Below, piece after piece: positions 45,254 through 54,003 of a DNA stretch of 64,000 bases. The position numbers and the translations under genes are program-made. The notes beneath the pieces were generated by a model. That model did not search any database. It worked only from the letters and a program-made list of their open reading frames with translations, and was not told the DNA's origin. The stretch covers positions 19,815 through 83,814 of the forward strand of contig CAJXRP010000016.1 in the NCBI GenBank assembly GCA_913060495.1, read 5' to 3'. The stretch's first letter is position 1. Each line of letters opens with the position of its first letter. Source of the DNA: an uncultured Gammaproteobacteria bacterium (GTDB lineage Bacteria > Pseudomonadota > Gammaproteobacteria > Pseudomonadales > Pseudohongiellaceae).

Positions 45254-46465
45254 ATGACAGCTGATACAAACCCCCTCTTCAGCAATCTTCGTGTTGTTGA
45301 ATTAGCGTCCATGATTCTTGCGCCATCTGCTGCCGTCATCTTGGCAGACTACGGCGCCGAAGTGATTAAGGTTGAACCTCCTAAGACCGGTGACCTGAAT
45401 CGCAACTGGCACAGGAAGATTAATGGCCTGCCAATTTCCGATATGGCTTACGGCTTCGAGGTGGACAATCGCAACAAGAAGAGTGTCGTGCTGGACTTAA
45501 AGTCGCCAGCGGCCTACGCAGCACTGTGCAAGATAGTTGCCGAGGCAGATGTGTTGATCACCAACTACCGCTTGAAGGCGCTAGACAAGCTCAAGCTAGA
45601 CTACGAATCCATTCGCGCAATAAACCCCAGAATCATCTACGCATTGGCGACAGGCTTTGGTGAAGAGGGCGAAGAGGCCCACAAGCCTGGCTATGACACT
45701 GTCTCCTATTGGTCACGATCAGGCATTGAACACCAAATTTTTCCCTATGAGGGTTGGCTTGCACAATTTCCCTACGGCTCCGGCGATCATCCAAGCGGTA
45801 TGGCATTGTTCGGATCGATCATGACGGGTCTGTATCAGCGTGAGAAAACGGGCGAGGGCTGTAAGGTATCGACATCTCTGTTGGCTAACGGCGCTTGGTC
45901 GAATGCGGTCATGTTACAGGCGCAACTTGCCGGTGCTGAGTTTAGAGAAAAGCGCCCCCGCGACAATGCCTACAATTTTATCTCTCTGCATTACCCAACT
46001 AGCGATGATCGCCTGTTGAAGATGAGCATGGTAAATACGGCAAAAAACTGGCGTCCATTCTGTAATGCTATCGATAGAAATGATCTGCCCGAGGATAGTC
46101 GTTTCTGTGACAACGAGGCGCGGATCGCCAATATGCCTACGCTCATCAGAGAGGTTTCTGAAACAATCGTAAAGCAACCAATTGCACATTGGTTGCAGAA
46201 ATTGGATCAGGCGGATGTGCCGCACACCGTTGTGTCTAACTATGAAGAAGCTGCAAACGATAAGCAGAAAGCGGCGAATGATATTATCGTGCCGTTGGAT
46301 CATCCCGAGCATGGACCGATGCGAACCGTTAATAGTCCGTTCAAAGTGAGTGGCGCGGACAAGCTGCCCGCTAAGGCGGCGCCTAAATTGGGCGAGCATA
46401 CCGAAGAAGTACTCAAACGCTTTGGTTACAATGACGCAGAAATAGCAGACCTAGCAGACGATTAG
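45254..46465 (+). CDS. CoA-transferase family III (CaiB/BaiF)
   Basis: A 403-residue member of the CaiB/BaiF family. It opens LRVVELASMILAPSAAVILADYGAEVIKVEPP, the signature CoA-binding start, and continues with NKKSVVLDLKSP, DVLITNYR, and PGYDTVSYWSRSG; the catalytic Asp usual in this family is expected in the PGYD segment. These enzymes move CoA between carboxylic acids, or act as alpha-methylacyl-CoA racemases. The ATG at 45254 precedes the conserved start by a few residues. Substrate unknown. DUF2288 follows two bases later. Confidence 0.9.
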   Translation: MTADTNPLFSNLRVVELASMILAPSAAVILADYGAEVIKVEPPKTGDLNRNWHRKINGLPISDMAYGFEVDNRNKKSVVLDLKSPAAYAALCKIVAEADVLITNYRLKALDKLKLDYESIRAINPRIIYALATGFGEEGEEAHKPGYDTVSYWSRSGIEHQIFPYEGWLAQFPYGSGDHPSGMALFGSIMTGLYQREKTGEGCKVSTSLLANGAWSNAVMLQAQLAGAEFREKRPRDNAYNFISLHYPTSDDRLLKMSMVNTAKNWRPFCNAIDRNDLPEDSRFCDNEARIANMPTLIREVSETIVKQPIAHWLQKLDQADVPHTVVSNYEEAANDKQKAANDIIVPLDHPEHGPMRTVNSPFKVSGADKLPAKAAPKLGEHTEEVLKRFGYNDAEIADLADD

Positions 46466-46467
46466 AT

Positions 46468-46791
46468 ATGAGTGAAGAGAGCGAGAAAGATCCTGAGCTA
46501 ATCAGACTGAAACTAAATCACGATACCGCGAAGATAAACTGGGGTGTCTTACACGAGCATCAGCAACAAGAGTCGGTGATAGCAGTGTCTACCGACCTAG
46601 ATTTGATCGACGTGGCCTGCGAATTTACCCTCGACAACCATGCTCAAGTGCAAGAGTGGTTGGAGCAGGAGAAGATTAACAAGGTAAGCGACGAACAGGC
46701 ACAGCAGTGGAAGGCTGACGATCGTCAGTTGTGGGCAGTGGTTGTGGCTCCCTGGATATTGGTTCAGGAAAAAAAGCCGGGTACAAATTAG
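46468..46791 (+). CDS. DUF2288 family protein
   Basis: A 107-residue soluble protein matching the DUF2288 pattern: KLNHDTAKINWGVLHEHQQQ, VSTDLDLIDVACEFTLDN, a central acid region, then LWAVVVAPWILVQEKK, the conserved ending. The family is found in proteobacteria and cyanobacteria with no known function. It begins two bases after the CoA-transferase stop, so is probably co-expressed with it. I assign no role. Confidence 0.8.
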   Translation: MSEESEKDPELIRLKLNHDTAKINWGVLHEHQQQESVIAVSTDLDLIDVACEFTLDNHAQVQEWLEQEKINKVSDEQAQQWKADDRQLWAVVVAPWILVQEKKPGTN

Positions 46792-46824
46792 CCGTAAGAT
46801 CCACCGGCAAAATGGAAAGGCAAC

Positions 46825-47829
46825 ATGCAAGTCTCAAACAATTGTGCCTGGTGTGATCATCCCAAGGATGCGGGCCCTAGCTGTTCAAAATGTGGTGCGG
46901 ATTATGCTAAGGCTGAAGCGATCAAGCAGCACGGCAAGGCCGACATAGAGCCAGCCTCCGCTATCGATAACGGTTTTACTATGGAGGCCGTGGATAGCGC
47001 TTCCGCGATCGAAGATCCGCTCCTAGAGGAAAAAATCTGCCTAGCCGCACTGCCTTCCATGCTGGCCCTCGCCTTCTTGGTTCAATTAAGTGGCTTCGGC
47101 ACCGGTATTCAGCGAATCGTATTTGGAATGCCAGTACACGAACTTGGACACGCTACTGTCTCATGGTTCTGTGGATTCAATGCCGTGCCTACCTTCTGGA
47201 AGACCATCAGCCCGAGTGATCGCGGTTACGCGGCTAGCGTTTTACTTTTTGTGGCCATAGCCGCACTGGCTAACTTTGGTCGCCGCAACATGAAGGGCGG
47301 TTGGGTGCTTATTGCGGCCTTCTTATTGCTGATGCAAGGCATAGGCACGTACATGATTACCCAGCGCGAGGCTGAGCAATACATCTTGTTCGGTGGCGAT
47401 GGTGGAGGCATGGTCCTAGCGACACTTCTGATGCTGTCGTTCTACTTCGGCAAGGGGACACAGTATTACGAGGGAGGGCTGAGGTGGGGTTTCCTCGGCA
47501 TCGGTGCAGCGGCCTTCGCGGACATGTTCATGACATGGCTGCGTTCCGCTGGCGATCGATTGCAAGTGCCCTATGGCCTAACCGGTGGCGAACCCACAGA
47601 TGCCTTCAAGCTCATTAATTACCATACTTGGAGCTGGGAGCAGCTGATTTCCAGGCATGTGACAGTTGGAGTGAGCTGTCTCTTCGTCTTGCTAGCTTTC
47701 TATCTATGGGGCATCAGGCAGGCAAATAAGATGATTGCGATCAAACAGAGGGAGGATGCCGAAGCGTTTTCGGCAGAAGGCGATCCAAACTCAACTGCAG
47801 CCTTATCAGCCAAGGCCGTACAAACCTAG
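46825..47829 (+). CDS. Membrane protein with zinc ribbon and HExxH motif
   Basis: A 334-residue protein with a four-cysteine zinc ribbon at residues 8-24 (CAWC...CSKC), a spacer, and several membrane helices from about 70. In the second part lies GMPVHELGHATVSWFCGF, an HExxH zinc-protease motif of the site-2 protease (M50-like) kind. The late NYHTWSWEQLISRHVTV could carry further ligands. The zinc ribbon plus intramembrane metalloprotease combination is unusual to me. GGAAAGG precedes the ATG. No substrate is suggested by the neighbours (DUF2288, SapC). Confidence 0.6.
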   Translation: MQVSNNCAWCDHPKDAGPSCSKCGADYAKAEAIKQHGKADIEPASAIDNGFTMEAVDSASAIEDPLLEEKICLAALPSMLALAFLVQLSGFGTGIQRIVFGMPVHELGHATVSWFCGFNAVPTFWKTISPSDRGYAASVLLFVAIAALANFGRRNMKGGWVLIAAFLLLMQGIGTYMITQREAEQYILFGGDGGGMVLATLLMLSFYFGKGTQYYEGGLRWGFLGIGAAAFADMFMTWLRSAGDRLQVPYGLTGGEPTDAFKLINYHTWSWEQLISRHVTVGVSCLFVLLAFYLWGIRQANKMIAIKQREDAEAFSAEGDPNSTAALSAKAVQT

Positions 47830-47925
47830 ATAACACCGCTTAGTATCGCAGCTATATGACCTGTTTTATTGCTGCCATTCTAGGTAAACTGTGACGATAT
47901 TTTTGAACTAAAAAGGTAGTAAAGA

Positions 47926-48657
47926 ATGGCTTCTCCAGTAGCTTTGCAGAATGATAAACACCGTAATCTAAAAATCACCGAATCCGGTGACTATGAGCGC
48001 TACAAGGGTCAGAACCTGATCCCCATCCTTGCGCAGGACTTCTTCACTCTATGTTCGGAATTTCCGGTGGTCTTTGTGAAGGATAGCACTGGTGATCAGT
48101 TCGTTCCTGTTGCCATCATGGGATTGAGAGATGGTGAGAACCTGTACTGTCAAACGGCAGAATGGAAGTCCCATGTCGTTCCAGTAAGGTTTAACAATGC
48201 ACCCTTCTCGATAGTGCAAATAGACCCTGAAAAAGATCAGCTCGCTATTCTCATCGACGAAGAAAGCTCGATGCTGAGCGAGACAGAAGGCACTCCTTTG
48301 TTCAAAGAAGACGGAGAGCAGTCGGAGTACTTAGCGCAGAAAGTAGAATTTCTGACTAAGATTGTGGAACAGACCGTGCAGACCGAGAACATCTGCAAAT
48401 TGCTTAGCGAGAAGGACTTGCTAACAACTCAGCAACTGCAGCTGCAACATCGTCAGGACGCGCCGCGTTATAACATCGACGGCGTGTATACAGTGGATGA
48501 GCAGAAGATCAATGCACTGTCCGATGAAGATTTCTTGGACTTGCGCACTAGGGGAATAATTCCCTTGATCTATGCGCACCTGAGCTCGCTGCAGCAACTT
48601 AGAAGAATTTCTGAGATGCAGTACAACGCAGATAAAGAAGCTGGGCTTAAAGCTTAA
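47926..48657 (+). CDS. SapC family protein
   Basis: A 243-residue protein of the SapC family, which includes a component of a surface-layer secretion apparatus in Campylobacter and many uncharacterised proteobacterial proteins. The middle has FFTLCSEFPVVFVKDSTGDQFVPVAIMGL and NAPFSIVQI; the end shows a helical LTTQQLQLQHR region. The ATG has AAGGT upstream. Function in this organism is unknown, and no surface-layer gene is in the window. A strong terminator follows. Confidence 0.8.
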   Translation: MASPVALQNDKHRNLKITESGDYERYKGQNLIPILAQDFFTLCSEFPVVFVKDSTGDQFVPVAIMGLRDGENLYCQTAEWKSHVVPVRFNNAPFSIVQIDPEKDQLAILIDEESSMLSETEGTPLFKEDGEQSEYLAQKVEFLTKIVEQTVQTENICKLLSEKDLLTTQQLQLQHRQDAPRYNIDGVYTVDEQKINALSDEDFLDLRTRGIIPLIYAHLSSLQQLRRISEMQYNADKEAGLKA

Positions 48658-48670
48658 AGCGAAAAATGCA

Positions 48671-48708
48671 AAAAGCCCAAGCACTCATGAGTGCTTGGGC
48701 TTTTTTTT
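48671..48708. terminator. Bidirectional rho-independent terminator
   Basis: An almost perfect palindrome: AAAGCCCAAGCACTCA (48672-48687) against its complement (48688-48703), flanked by A and T runs. It lies between converging sapC and the porin gene. Confidence 0.93.
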
Positions 48709-48762
48709 GCGTTAGTGAAAATGACTAGGCAGATTTAAATTTAGTCTGCCGTGATAAATAGA

Positions 48763-50142
48763 CTAAAAGTCGATCTTCGTTCCAATGTAGAAGAACGTTG
48801 ATTGTTCATCGATAAGATCCTTTGAATCAAGGAAGATCACACCACTATCGAGTCGCACGTTGCCAGGCACTACACTCCATCTAACTCTCAGCTCCAGATG
48901 CTGACCCATATAGTCGCCACTACGACCGGTGACATCGCGTTGTCCGGTTCTTCCCCAGCTATCCTTGTCTTCGGCAAGCCAGAAATGTCGATAGTCAGCC
49001 ATCAAGGCCACGTTCGTCCAAGGCGATGCGGTTAATCGAATGCCTGGTGTAATAATATTGCTGCGACTAATCGGCGCGTAAAGCGAAACTGGGCCAAACT
49101 CAAATGCCGATACACCAAGGAGTGTATCGAAACGACCGCTGTCTCTGTCGAGTGGGCTCTCGTCGCCGCTGGCATAGTTAAGTTCGAAGATTGCCCGCAG
49201 CCGATACGGCGTATCGAAGCTATAGGCCAGCTCTATGCGTTGATAGAAAGCCGAATGATCCAGATCCACTGTATCGAGAGCGTTGCTCGACCCTCTGCGT
49301 TCGCCGGTCTGAAAGATCGACTCCAGGTTTATGTCCCATTCGTTAACCGCGGCTACAGAACGGACGCGAAAGCCGAATGTATGCAGATCGCGATTGCTAG
49401 TCTGCAGTTTTCTGGTGTCTTTCTCTTTTAGAGCTATGTAGTAAGTCTCTAGGTTCAGGTCGACGTTTAACAGATTGGGCAAAAGATTCGGCAGATTTGC
49501 GAACACGCCATGAACGCGTAAAGCCTCGCTAGATTTGTCTCCCCTATGCTTATTGTCGAGTAAGCTTAATCTGTCTCGAGGCGTTCGTCGTACCGGTTGT
49601 GCTGACAAAAATTTGAATTCGTTGCCATTCGCCTGTGTATGGCTGAAGGATATGCCATCAAGTGTATTGATCGTATTGCGGTAACGGTTTCTCGCTACGA
49701 GAGTGCGGCTTCCCCAATCCTGCGTGAATCGCCCGACTCTAATTTCGCTAGAACTATTGCTGCCAAACTTGTAGGCGATATTCGCCTGCAATAGATCTAG
49801 GGTGCTGACATGTGAATTGCTGAGACGCGTGTCTCTATCGGCTTGACCCTGCCGAGAATCCATCATCTCGACTTGAGCACTGAAGCCGTCTTTCTTGTAC
49901 TGGGCATCCAGTGTCGTACGCAGAAAGAAAGCGCCATCATTCGGGCTAGCCCCGACAAAGACATTGCCATCGTAGTGCTCGAAGCGGGATTGGTGTTCGC
50001 CACTTAGCGTGAAGCCATTATCCAAGCCAAGAGCATCAGAGAGGGCCCAGGGGCCATCGGCTGCGCAGAGGGTGTTGCTAATCAGTAGGGTGGTGGAGAG
50101 AACTACGAAATTCTTGGTGGAGCTAGCTATTCTTGAAAACAT
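48763..50142 (-). CDS. Alginate-export-type outer-membrane porin
   Basis: A 459-residue outer-membrane beta-barrel. It has a signal peptide (LSTTLLISNTLCAADGPW) and a barrel start GFTLSGEHQSRFEHYDG; SAQVEMMDSRQGQADRDTRLSNS and a C-terminal FFYIGTKIDF follow. The pattern fits the alginate_exp (AlgE-like) family, which includes many porins with no alginate role. No alginate synthesis genes are present in the window, so it may be a general uptake pore. It converges on sapC. Confidence 0.75.
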   Translation of the reverse strand: MFSRIASSTKNFVVLSTTLLISNTLCAADGPWALSDALGLDNGFTLSGEHQSRFEHYDGNVFVGASPNDGAFFLRTTLDAQYKKDGFSAQVEMMDSRQGQADRDTRLSNSHVSTLDLLQANIAYKFGSNSSSEIRVGRFTQDWGSRTLVARNRYRNTINTLDGISFSHTQANGNEFKFLSAQPVRRTPRDRLSLLDNKHRGDKSSEALRVHGVFANLPNLLPNLLNVDLNLETYYIALKEKDTRKLQTSNRDLHTFGFRVRSVAAVNEWDINLESIFQTGERRGSSNALDTVDLDHSAFYQRIELAYSFDTPYRLRAIFELNYASGDESPLDRDSGRFDTLLGVSAFEFGPVSLYAPISRSNIITPGIRLTASPWTNVALMADYRHFWLAEDKDSWGRTGQRDVTGRSGDYMGQHLELRVRWSVVPGNVRLDSGVIFLDSKDLIDEQSTFFYIGTKIDF

Positions 50143-50257
50143 ATTATCGTCATTTTTTGTTGTTAGGGCGCTGCCAATGCTACACCAGTCCTAGGCTGAG
50201 TTCACTGACCAATCCTGTGTTAGCGTGCATCGCAACTAGGGGGATGAGCAAGCCGCT

Positions 50258-50437
50258 TTAGCCCATAAAGTAGCGAATCGCCATGCCGATTATGAGAATT
50301 CCCATCAACGCAGGCATGTAACGAGTCATCTTGCCCAGTTCCTCGTCGGATTTCTCGGTACTGTATTTCTCAATCAATGGAATACCAACGATCAGTACCA
50401 AGAAGAGTATGGCGAGTATCGATAGTAAGACTGTCAT
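50258..50437 (-). CDS. Small two-helix membrane protein
   Basis: A 59-residue reading frame. It starts MTVLLSILAILFLVLIVG (membrane helix) followed by a charged loop EKYSTEKSDEELGKM and a second helix MGILIIGMAIRYFMG. Such a clean hydrophobic-charged-hydrophobic pattern in frame suggests a real gene. It lies between the porin and the four-helix membrane gene. No function is suggested. The ribosome-binding site is weak. Confidence 0.55.
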   Translation of the reverse strand: MTVLLSILAILFLVLIVGIPLIEKYSTEKSDEELGKMTRYMPALMGILIIGMAIRYFMG

Positions 50438-50593
50438 TAGCTGCTACCTACAATTTTCGAATGAGGAGTAATTTTACTCTAAATGGAAATGCTTAGCTTT
50501 GCATTTAGTCCCGTTACCGAGAAGCGCAATAGGCGGAAAATAATGTATATTAGCGGTGACTCCAAAAATAAGAACCTATAAAAAGGTGGTCCC

Positions 50594-51514
50594 ATGATTA
50601 GTTCTGCCGATCTGTTCTCCCTCACTCTCCTTGCCACGGGCGGGCTCTATGCCTGCATGCTTGCCTACTTCAATGGCTTGCTAGGGACAAAGCGTTCAAG
50701 TACCCAAATCATGTGGAATTCAGAGCCTATCATCTGGATCATCACTTTGTTGCTCACGTTCTCAATCGTATTCAAGTTGGTCGAGCCATCGGGCGCAGAG
50801 GGGCCGGGCGTTTGGTACCTAATTGGTACCGGCAATTTGTTGGTGGTCTATATCTATCTTGTTATGGAGCTCGCGCGCCACGATCTGCCAAAGATTGGCT
50901 ATTGGGCAGCGGCCGCACTCACCGCCGCCGCTGTTATTTATACGGCAGCAATAATGGTGGTGGCGATGTCTTCTCAATTAATGGATCTGCAATTCTATAA
51001 GGGCGCACTGGCAAGCTTGCTCGCATACATAGCTCACGTGCTGTTGCTGGTGCTCGCTTTCAATCTGCTACGCGCCCTTCGCAGTTCGCTGATGAAGATT
51101 TGGATGGCGGATCCTAATTCCTCTGAACGGCTCACAGCTGGTGGAGTGGCAGTCAGTTTCAATGGCGAAGTAACAAATCCCCAGGGCGCGCTTTCCGACA
51201 TCAATCTAGCATCAAGTGACAAATCTGCGGCGGCAACGCTTAACCCCACCAGCAGCATCATCGTCGATTTTGGAATACGCCGTATAGAAGATCATGGTTT
51301 TCGATCAGATTTACGCATCGTAAGCAGCAATGTCGAGCAGTCTGTTGTGGTGGAGGTTAGTAACGATGAACGAAGTTGGGAGCTCTGTGAGCGAGAAGAT
51401 AAAATTCTCACCGACTGGGATGTGCCTTACTTTAATAGCCCTTGGCGCTATGTGCGTATCTGCAATACTAGTGATCAAGCAATAGAAATATCGGAAGTTT
51501 ACGATCTAGATTAA
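50594..51514 (+). CDS. Membrane protein with C-terminal beta domain
   Basis: A 306-residue protein with four membrane helices in the first 165 residues and a soluble C-terminal part. The C-terminal 110 residues (from SSIIVDFGIRRIEDHGF) look like a beta-sandwich, with a DERSWELCE...WRYVRICNTSD pattern like galactose-binding/discoidin domains. I do not recognise the family. AAGGTGGTCCC precedes the ATG. The layout suggests a sensor or surface-facing protein, without proof. Confidence 0.6.
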   Translation: MISSADLFSLTLLATGGLYACMLAYFNGLLGTKRSSTQIMWNSEPIIWIITLLLTFSIVFKLVEPSGAEGPGVWYLIGTGNLLVVYIYLVMELARHDLPKIGYWAAAALTAAAVIYTAAIMVVAMSSQLMDLQFYKGALASLLAYIAHVLLLVLAFNLLRALRSSLMKIWMADPNSSERLTAGGVAVSFNGEVTNPQGALSDINLASSDKSAAATLNPTSSIIVDFGIRRIEDHGFRSDLRIVSSNVEQSVVVEVSNDERSWELCEREDKILTDWDVPYFNSPWRYVRICNTSDQAIEISEVYDLD

Positions 51515-51582
51515 GTGACAGCTCTTGCTAGACCTGCTGTATTTTTAGGCCCCATCAATCTCGCTGACGGGGCTATGATTAG

Positions 51583-53766
51583 CTAAAAATTACCAGTTAC
51601 TTTAAAGCTAAGCTCCACACCGGTGGTAGTGCATTGGCCCTCGATCTCTTCCAAAATATTGTCCGAGATGCGCCCGACGAAACGTGTGCGCCGACGGCAG
51701 CGAACATTGTTACTAACATTTCCAATATCGAGACGGTGGGTTAGTCCGCGCTTGTCTACGTATTCGGCAAACAGCATGTAGCGTGGGTCGCCTATTTCAA
51801 ATTCAATGTCATCTACGTCATAACGAAACAAGCCGCCGTCGACGCGATCGAAATTCTGAAAACCCCAGTTGAACCGCCACTCGGGTATGTCGTGGCGCAT
51901 GGTGAGTCGCCACATCCCGCGGAATTGCGACTTAAAACGACGCTCTACGCCAGTAAAGGGGTCGGTGACTTGGGAGTCCTGCAACATAAATGAGGGCGAG
52001 ACTAACAGGTTCGGCAGTCCGATCATGCCCATCCGGATACTCGCATTAAGATCTAAGCCGTATTCCGTTCCATCGCCTATATTGCCATTCGCGGAAGCCA
52101 GATTGTCATCGGAAGTTGACACATCGATGCGATCAATCACGTCCTGATGATCGGCGTAGAAGAGTTCTGCACTCATAACGCCTACATCATCAGGTAAGCG
52201 ATATTCCGTCTTAAAGCTGTAGCGCCACTGTGTCTGTTGACGCAAGCCGGCATTGCCGGCTACGAGGTTGCGGTCGTTATCCTGTTCGTCATTGGCTGCA
52301 ACGAAATCGGCAAAATTAAGTTGGTTGACAAGGCGTTCGGCAGTGCCGCGCAGTTGTAGCATGGGGGTCAGGTCGTAACGTAAATCTAGCTTCGGTTTGA
52401 TAAAGTCGAAGTTTCGCTTTCTGGTGATATCGCCTGTCTGAGATATCTCCGAGGTCTCATAGACTAACGTGGACTCGAGAGACATCTTTGGACTGATCGT
52501 CCAATTATGAATAAGAAACGGTTCGTAGCGTAGCTCTTCAACTATCGAGTTCGCGTTTGAGACGTTCTGTGGTATCAGGCCACCTACGGTGGCAGAGGGT
52601 GTTCCAGTAGAGCTGAGCAAACCCAATGCGAGTTTTGAATCGAGTATAGTCTGTGCGCCTTCAACCCCGAACTCGATGCTCTGCTCGGAGAATACATCCA
52701 TGGTGTAGGAGCCGCGAACGATGCGCTCTTGAATCACTCTGTCGTTGTTAAGGAATAAGTTGTTTTCGAACACGTCGTCATCGCTTAGCTGGAATCGTTC
52801 CCGGGTGGAATTTTGATTGTTCTGGTTGGCGATGCCTAACAACTTCAAGCGCGAGCCACTGGAGAGAGTTAGTTCATAATCGCCACCAACTTCCCAATTG
52901 TCCTGATCAGAAGGGTTGTCTTCTTTCTCGGTGGTAAGAGTATTTGGCGTGGTACGCAAATTATTAGTGAGTCGACTCACTTCAGTGGGTGAATCCTGTA
53001 CCGCATACAAGGCGTTCACCCGTGCGCTGCTGTTGGCTGAGAAATTGTAGCCAAGATTCATGCTTATTTCGTTATTTTCACTGTCATTGATGCGGTGTTC
53101 GACAATTACATCGTTGCGGCCGAAATCAGCCAGAATACTGCGCTCATGGGTAACTGAGTGGGTATAGCGCGGATTGCTGCGTAAGGTAAACAGGTAGTTA
53201 AATTCACCCCGTTGTCCGTTTACAGCGACAGAGCCGGAGGGTATAAATTCCCCGTCTTGAGCCATGCCAGCACTAGCATCCCAAGACACACTCTGGGATG
53301 CGAGAGCTTCAAATAACACCACATTAATGACTTGCCCGCTGCCTCGAACATCGAGTTCGCCAGACGTGCCGCGAATGATCTGTATTTCCTGTACCTGATC
53401 GACTGCGATGCGGCGTAATAAACCACCGGCCTGATTGTTCTTGCCGGCGGTGCGCTTGCCGTCTATGAGAATTTCTGTCCCGCCGCTACCACTGCCAAGT
53501 CCGCGGCCACCGGCGGTAGGGTTTCCTCCGCCTGGTCCGCCTGGGCCACCGGTGTTGGCTTGGCCGGGTATGCGATCAAGCATGTCCTGAGCGGTGCGCG
53601 GCCCCCACTGCACAAAATAGCTTGCGGGATAAATCACCGTGGAGTCATCACCAGTTGTGTCTTGGGCCGTGGCTACCGGCACTAGCGCATAGGCGACAAT
53701 GAGGGCTAAGGAGAGTTTGGCGGTAAGCTGAGCTAATCTATTTCGGGTAAGAGTGGCGTAATACAT
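51583..53766 (-). CDS. TonB-dependent receptor
   Basis: A 727-residue outer-membrane receptor. A signal peptide (LSLALIVAYALVPVATAQ) precedes a plug with a Gly-rich loop (NTGGPGGPGGGNPTAGG), EILIDGKRTAG and IQIIRGTSGELDVRGSGQVINV. The barrel ends in SFKVTGNF. The first codons were set at ATG 53766; an upstream ATG at 53805 would place 13 charged residues ahead of the signal peptide. Two Cys pairs occur near the end (VRCRRRTRF, IEGQCTT). The ligand is unknown and there is no nearby transporter. Confidence 0.9.
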   Translation of the reverse strand: MYYATLTRNRLAQLTAKLSLALIVAYALVPVATAQDTTGDDSTVIYPASYFVQWGPRTAQDMLDRIPGQANTGGPGGPGGGNPTAGGRGLGSGSGGTEILIDGKRTAGKNNQAGGLLRRIAVDQVQEIQIIRGTSGELDVRGSGQVINVVLFEALASQSVSWDASAGMAQDGEFIPSGSVAVNGQRGEFNYLFTLRSNPRYTHSVTHERSILADFGRNDVIVEHRINDSENNEISMNLGYNFSANSSARVNALYAVQDSPTEVSRLTNNLRTTPNTLTTEKEDNPSDQDNWEVGGDYELTLSSGSRLKLLGIANQNNQNSTRERFQLSDDDVFENNLFLNNDRVIQERIVRGSYTMDVFSEQSIEFGVEGAQTILDSKLALGLLSSTGTPSATVGGLIPQNVSNANSIVEELRYEPFLIHNWTISPKMSLESTLVYETSEISQTGDITRKRNFDFIKPKLDLRYDLTPMLQLRGTAERLVNQLNFADFVAANDEQDNDRNLVAGNAGLRQQTQWRYSFKTEYRLPDDVGVMSAELFYADHQDVIDRIDVSTSDDNLASANGNIGDGTEYGLDLNASIRMGMIGLPNLLVSPSFMLQDSQVTDPFTGVERRFKSQFRGMWRLTMRHDIPEWRFNWGFQNFDRVDGGLFRYDVDDIEFEIGDPRYMLFAEYVDKRGLTHRLDIGNVSNNVRCRRRTRFVGRISDNILEEIEGQCTTTGVELSFKVTGNF

Positions 53767-54003
53767 GTCTTGATTCCGTGTCAGAGCCCTTATCTCAAGG
53801 GGCATTCCAATTCTGAAGCGGGGATTGTACCGGCAAGCAGCGGAAAGCGCGTGGGTCTGTTACAAAGTGTTATTAATAGGGGAGCTGTGCTCTAGGAAGT
53901 TGATGCTCGGTTAGTCCAATAGTGAAGTATGAAGGTAAAACTACGGCTTACTTATAACTTCAGGATGGGTTTGGATTTTCCACAATTTATTGCCCGCCGT
54001 CAT

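Noticed and set aside
48763..50142. Alginate biosynthesis locus
   Set aside because: Only a porin of the alginate_exp family was found, and no alg synthesis genes are nearby.
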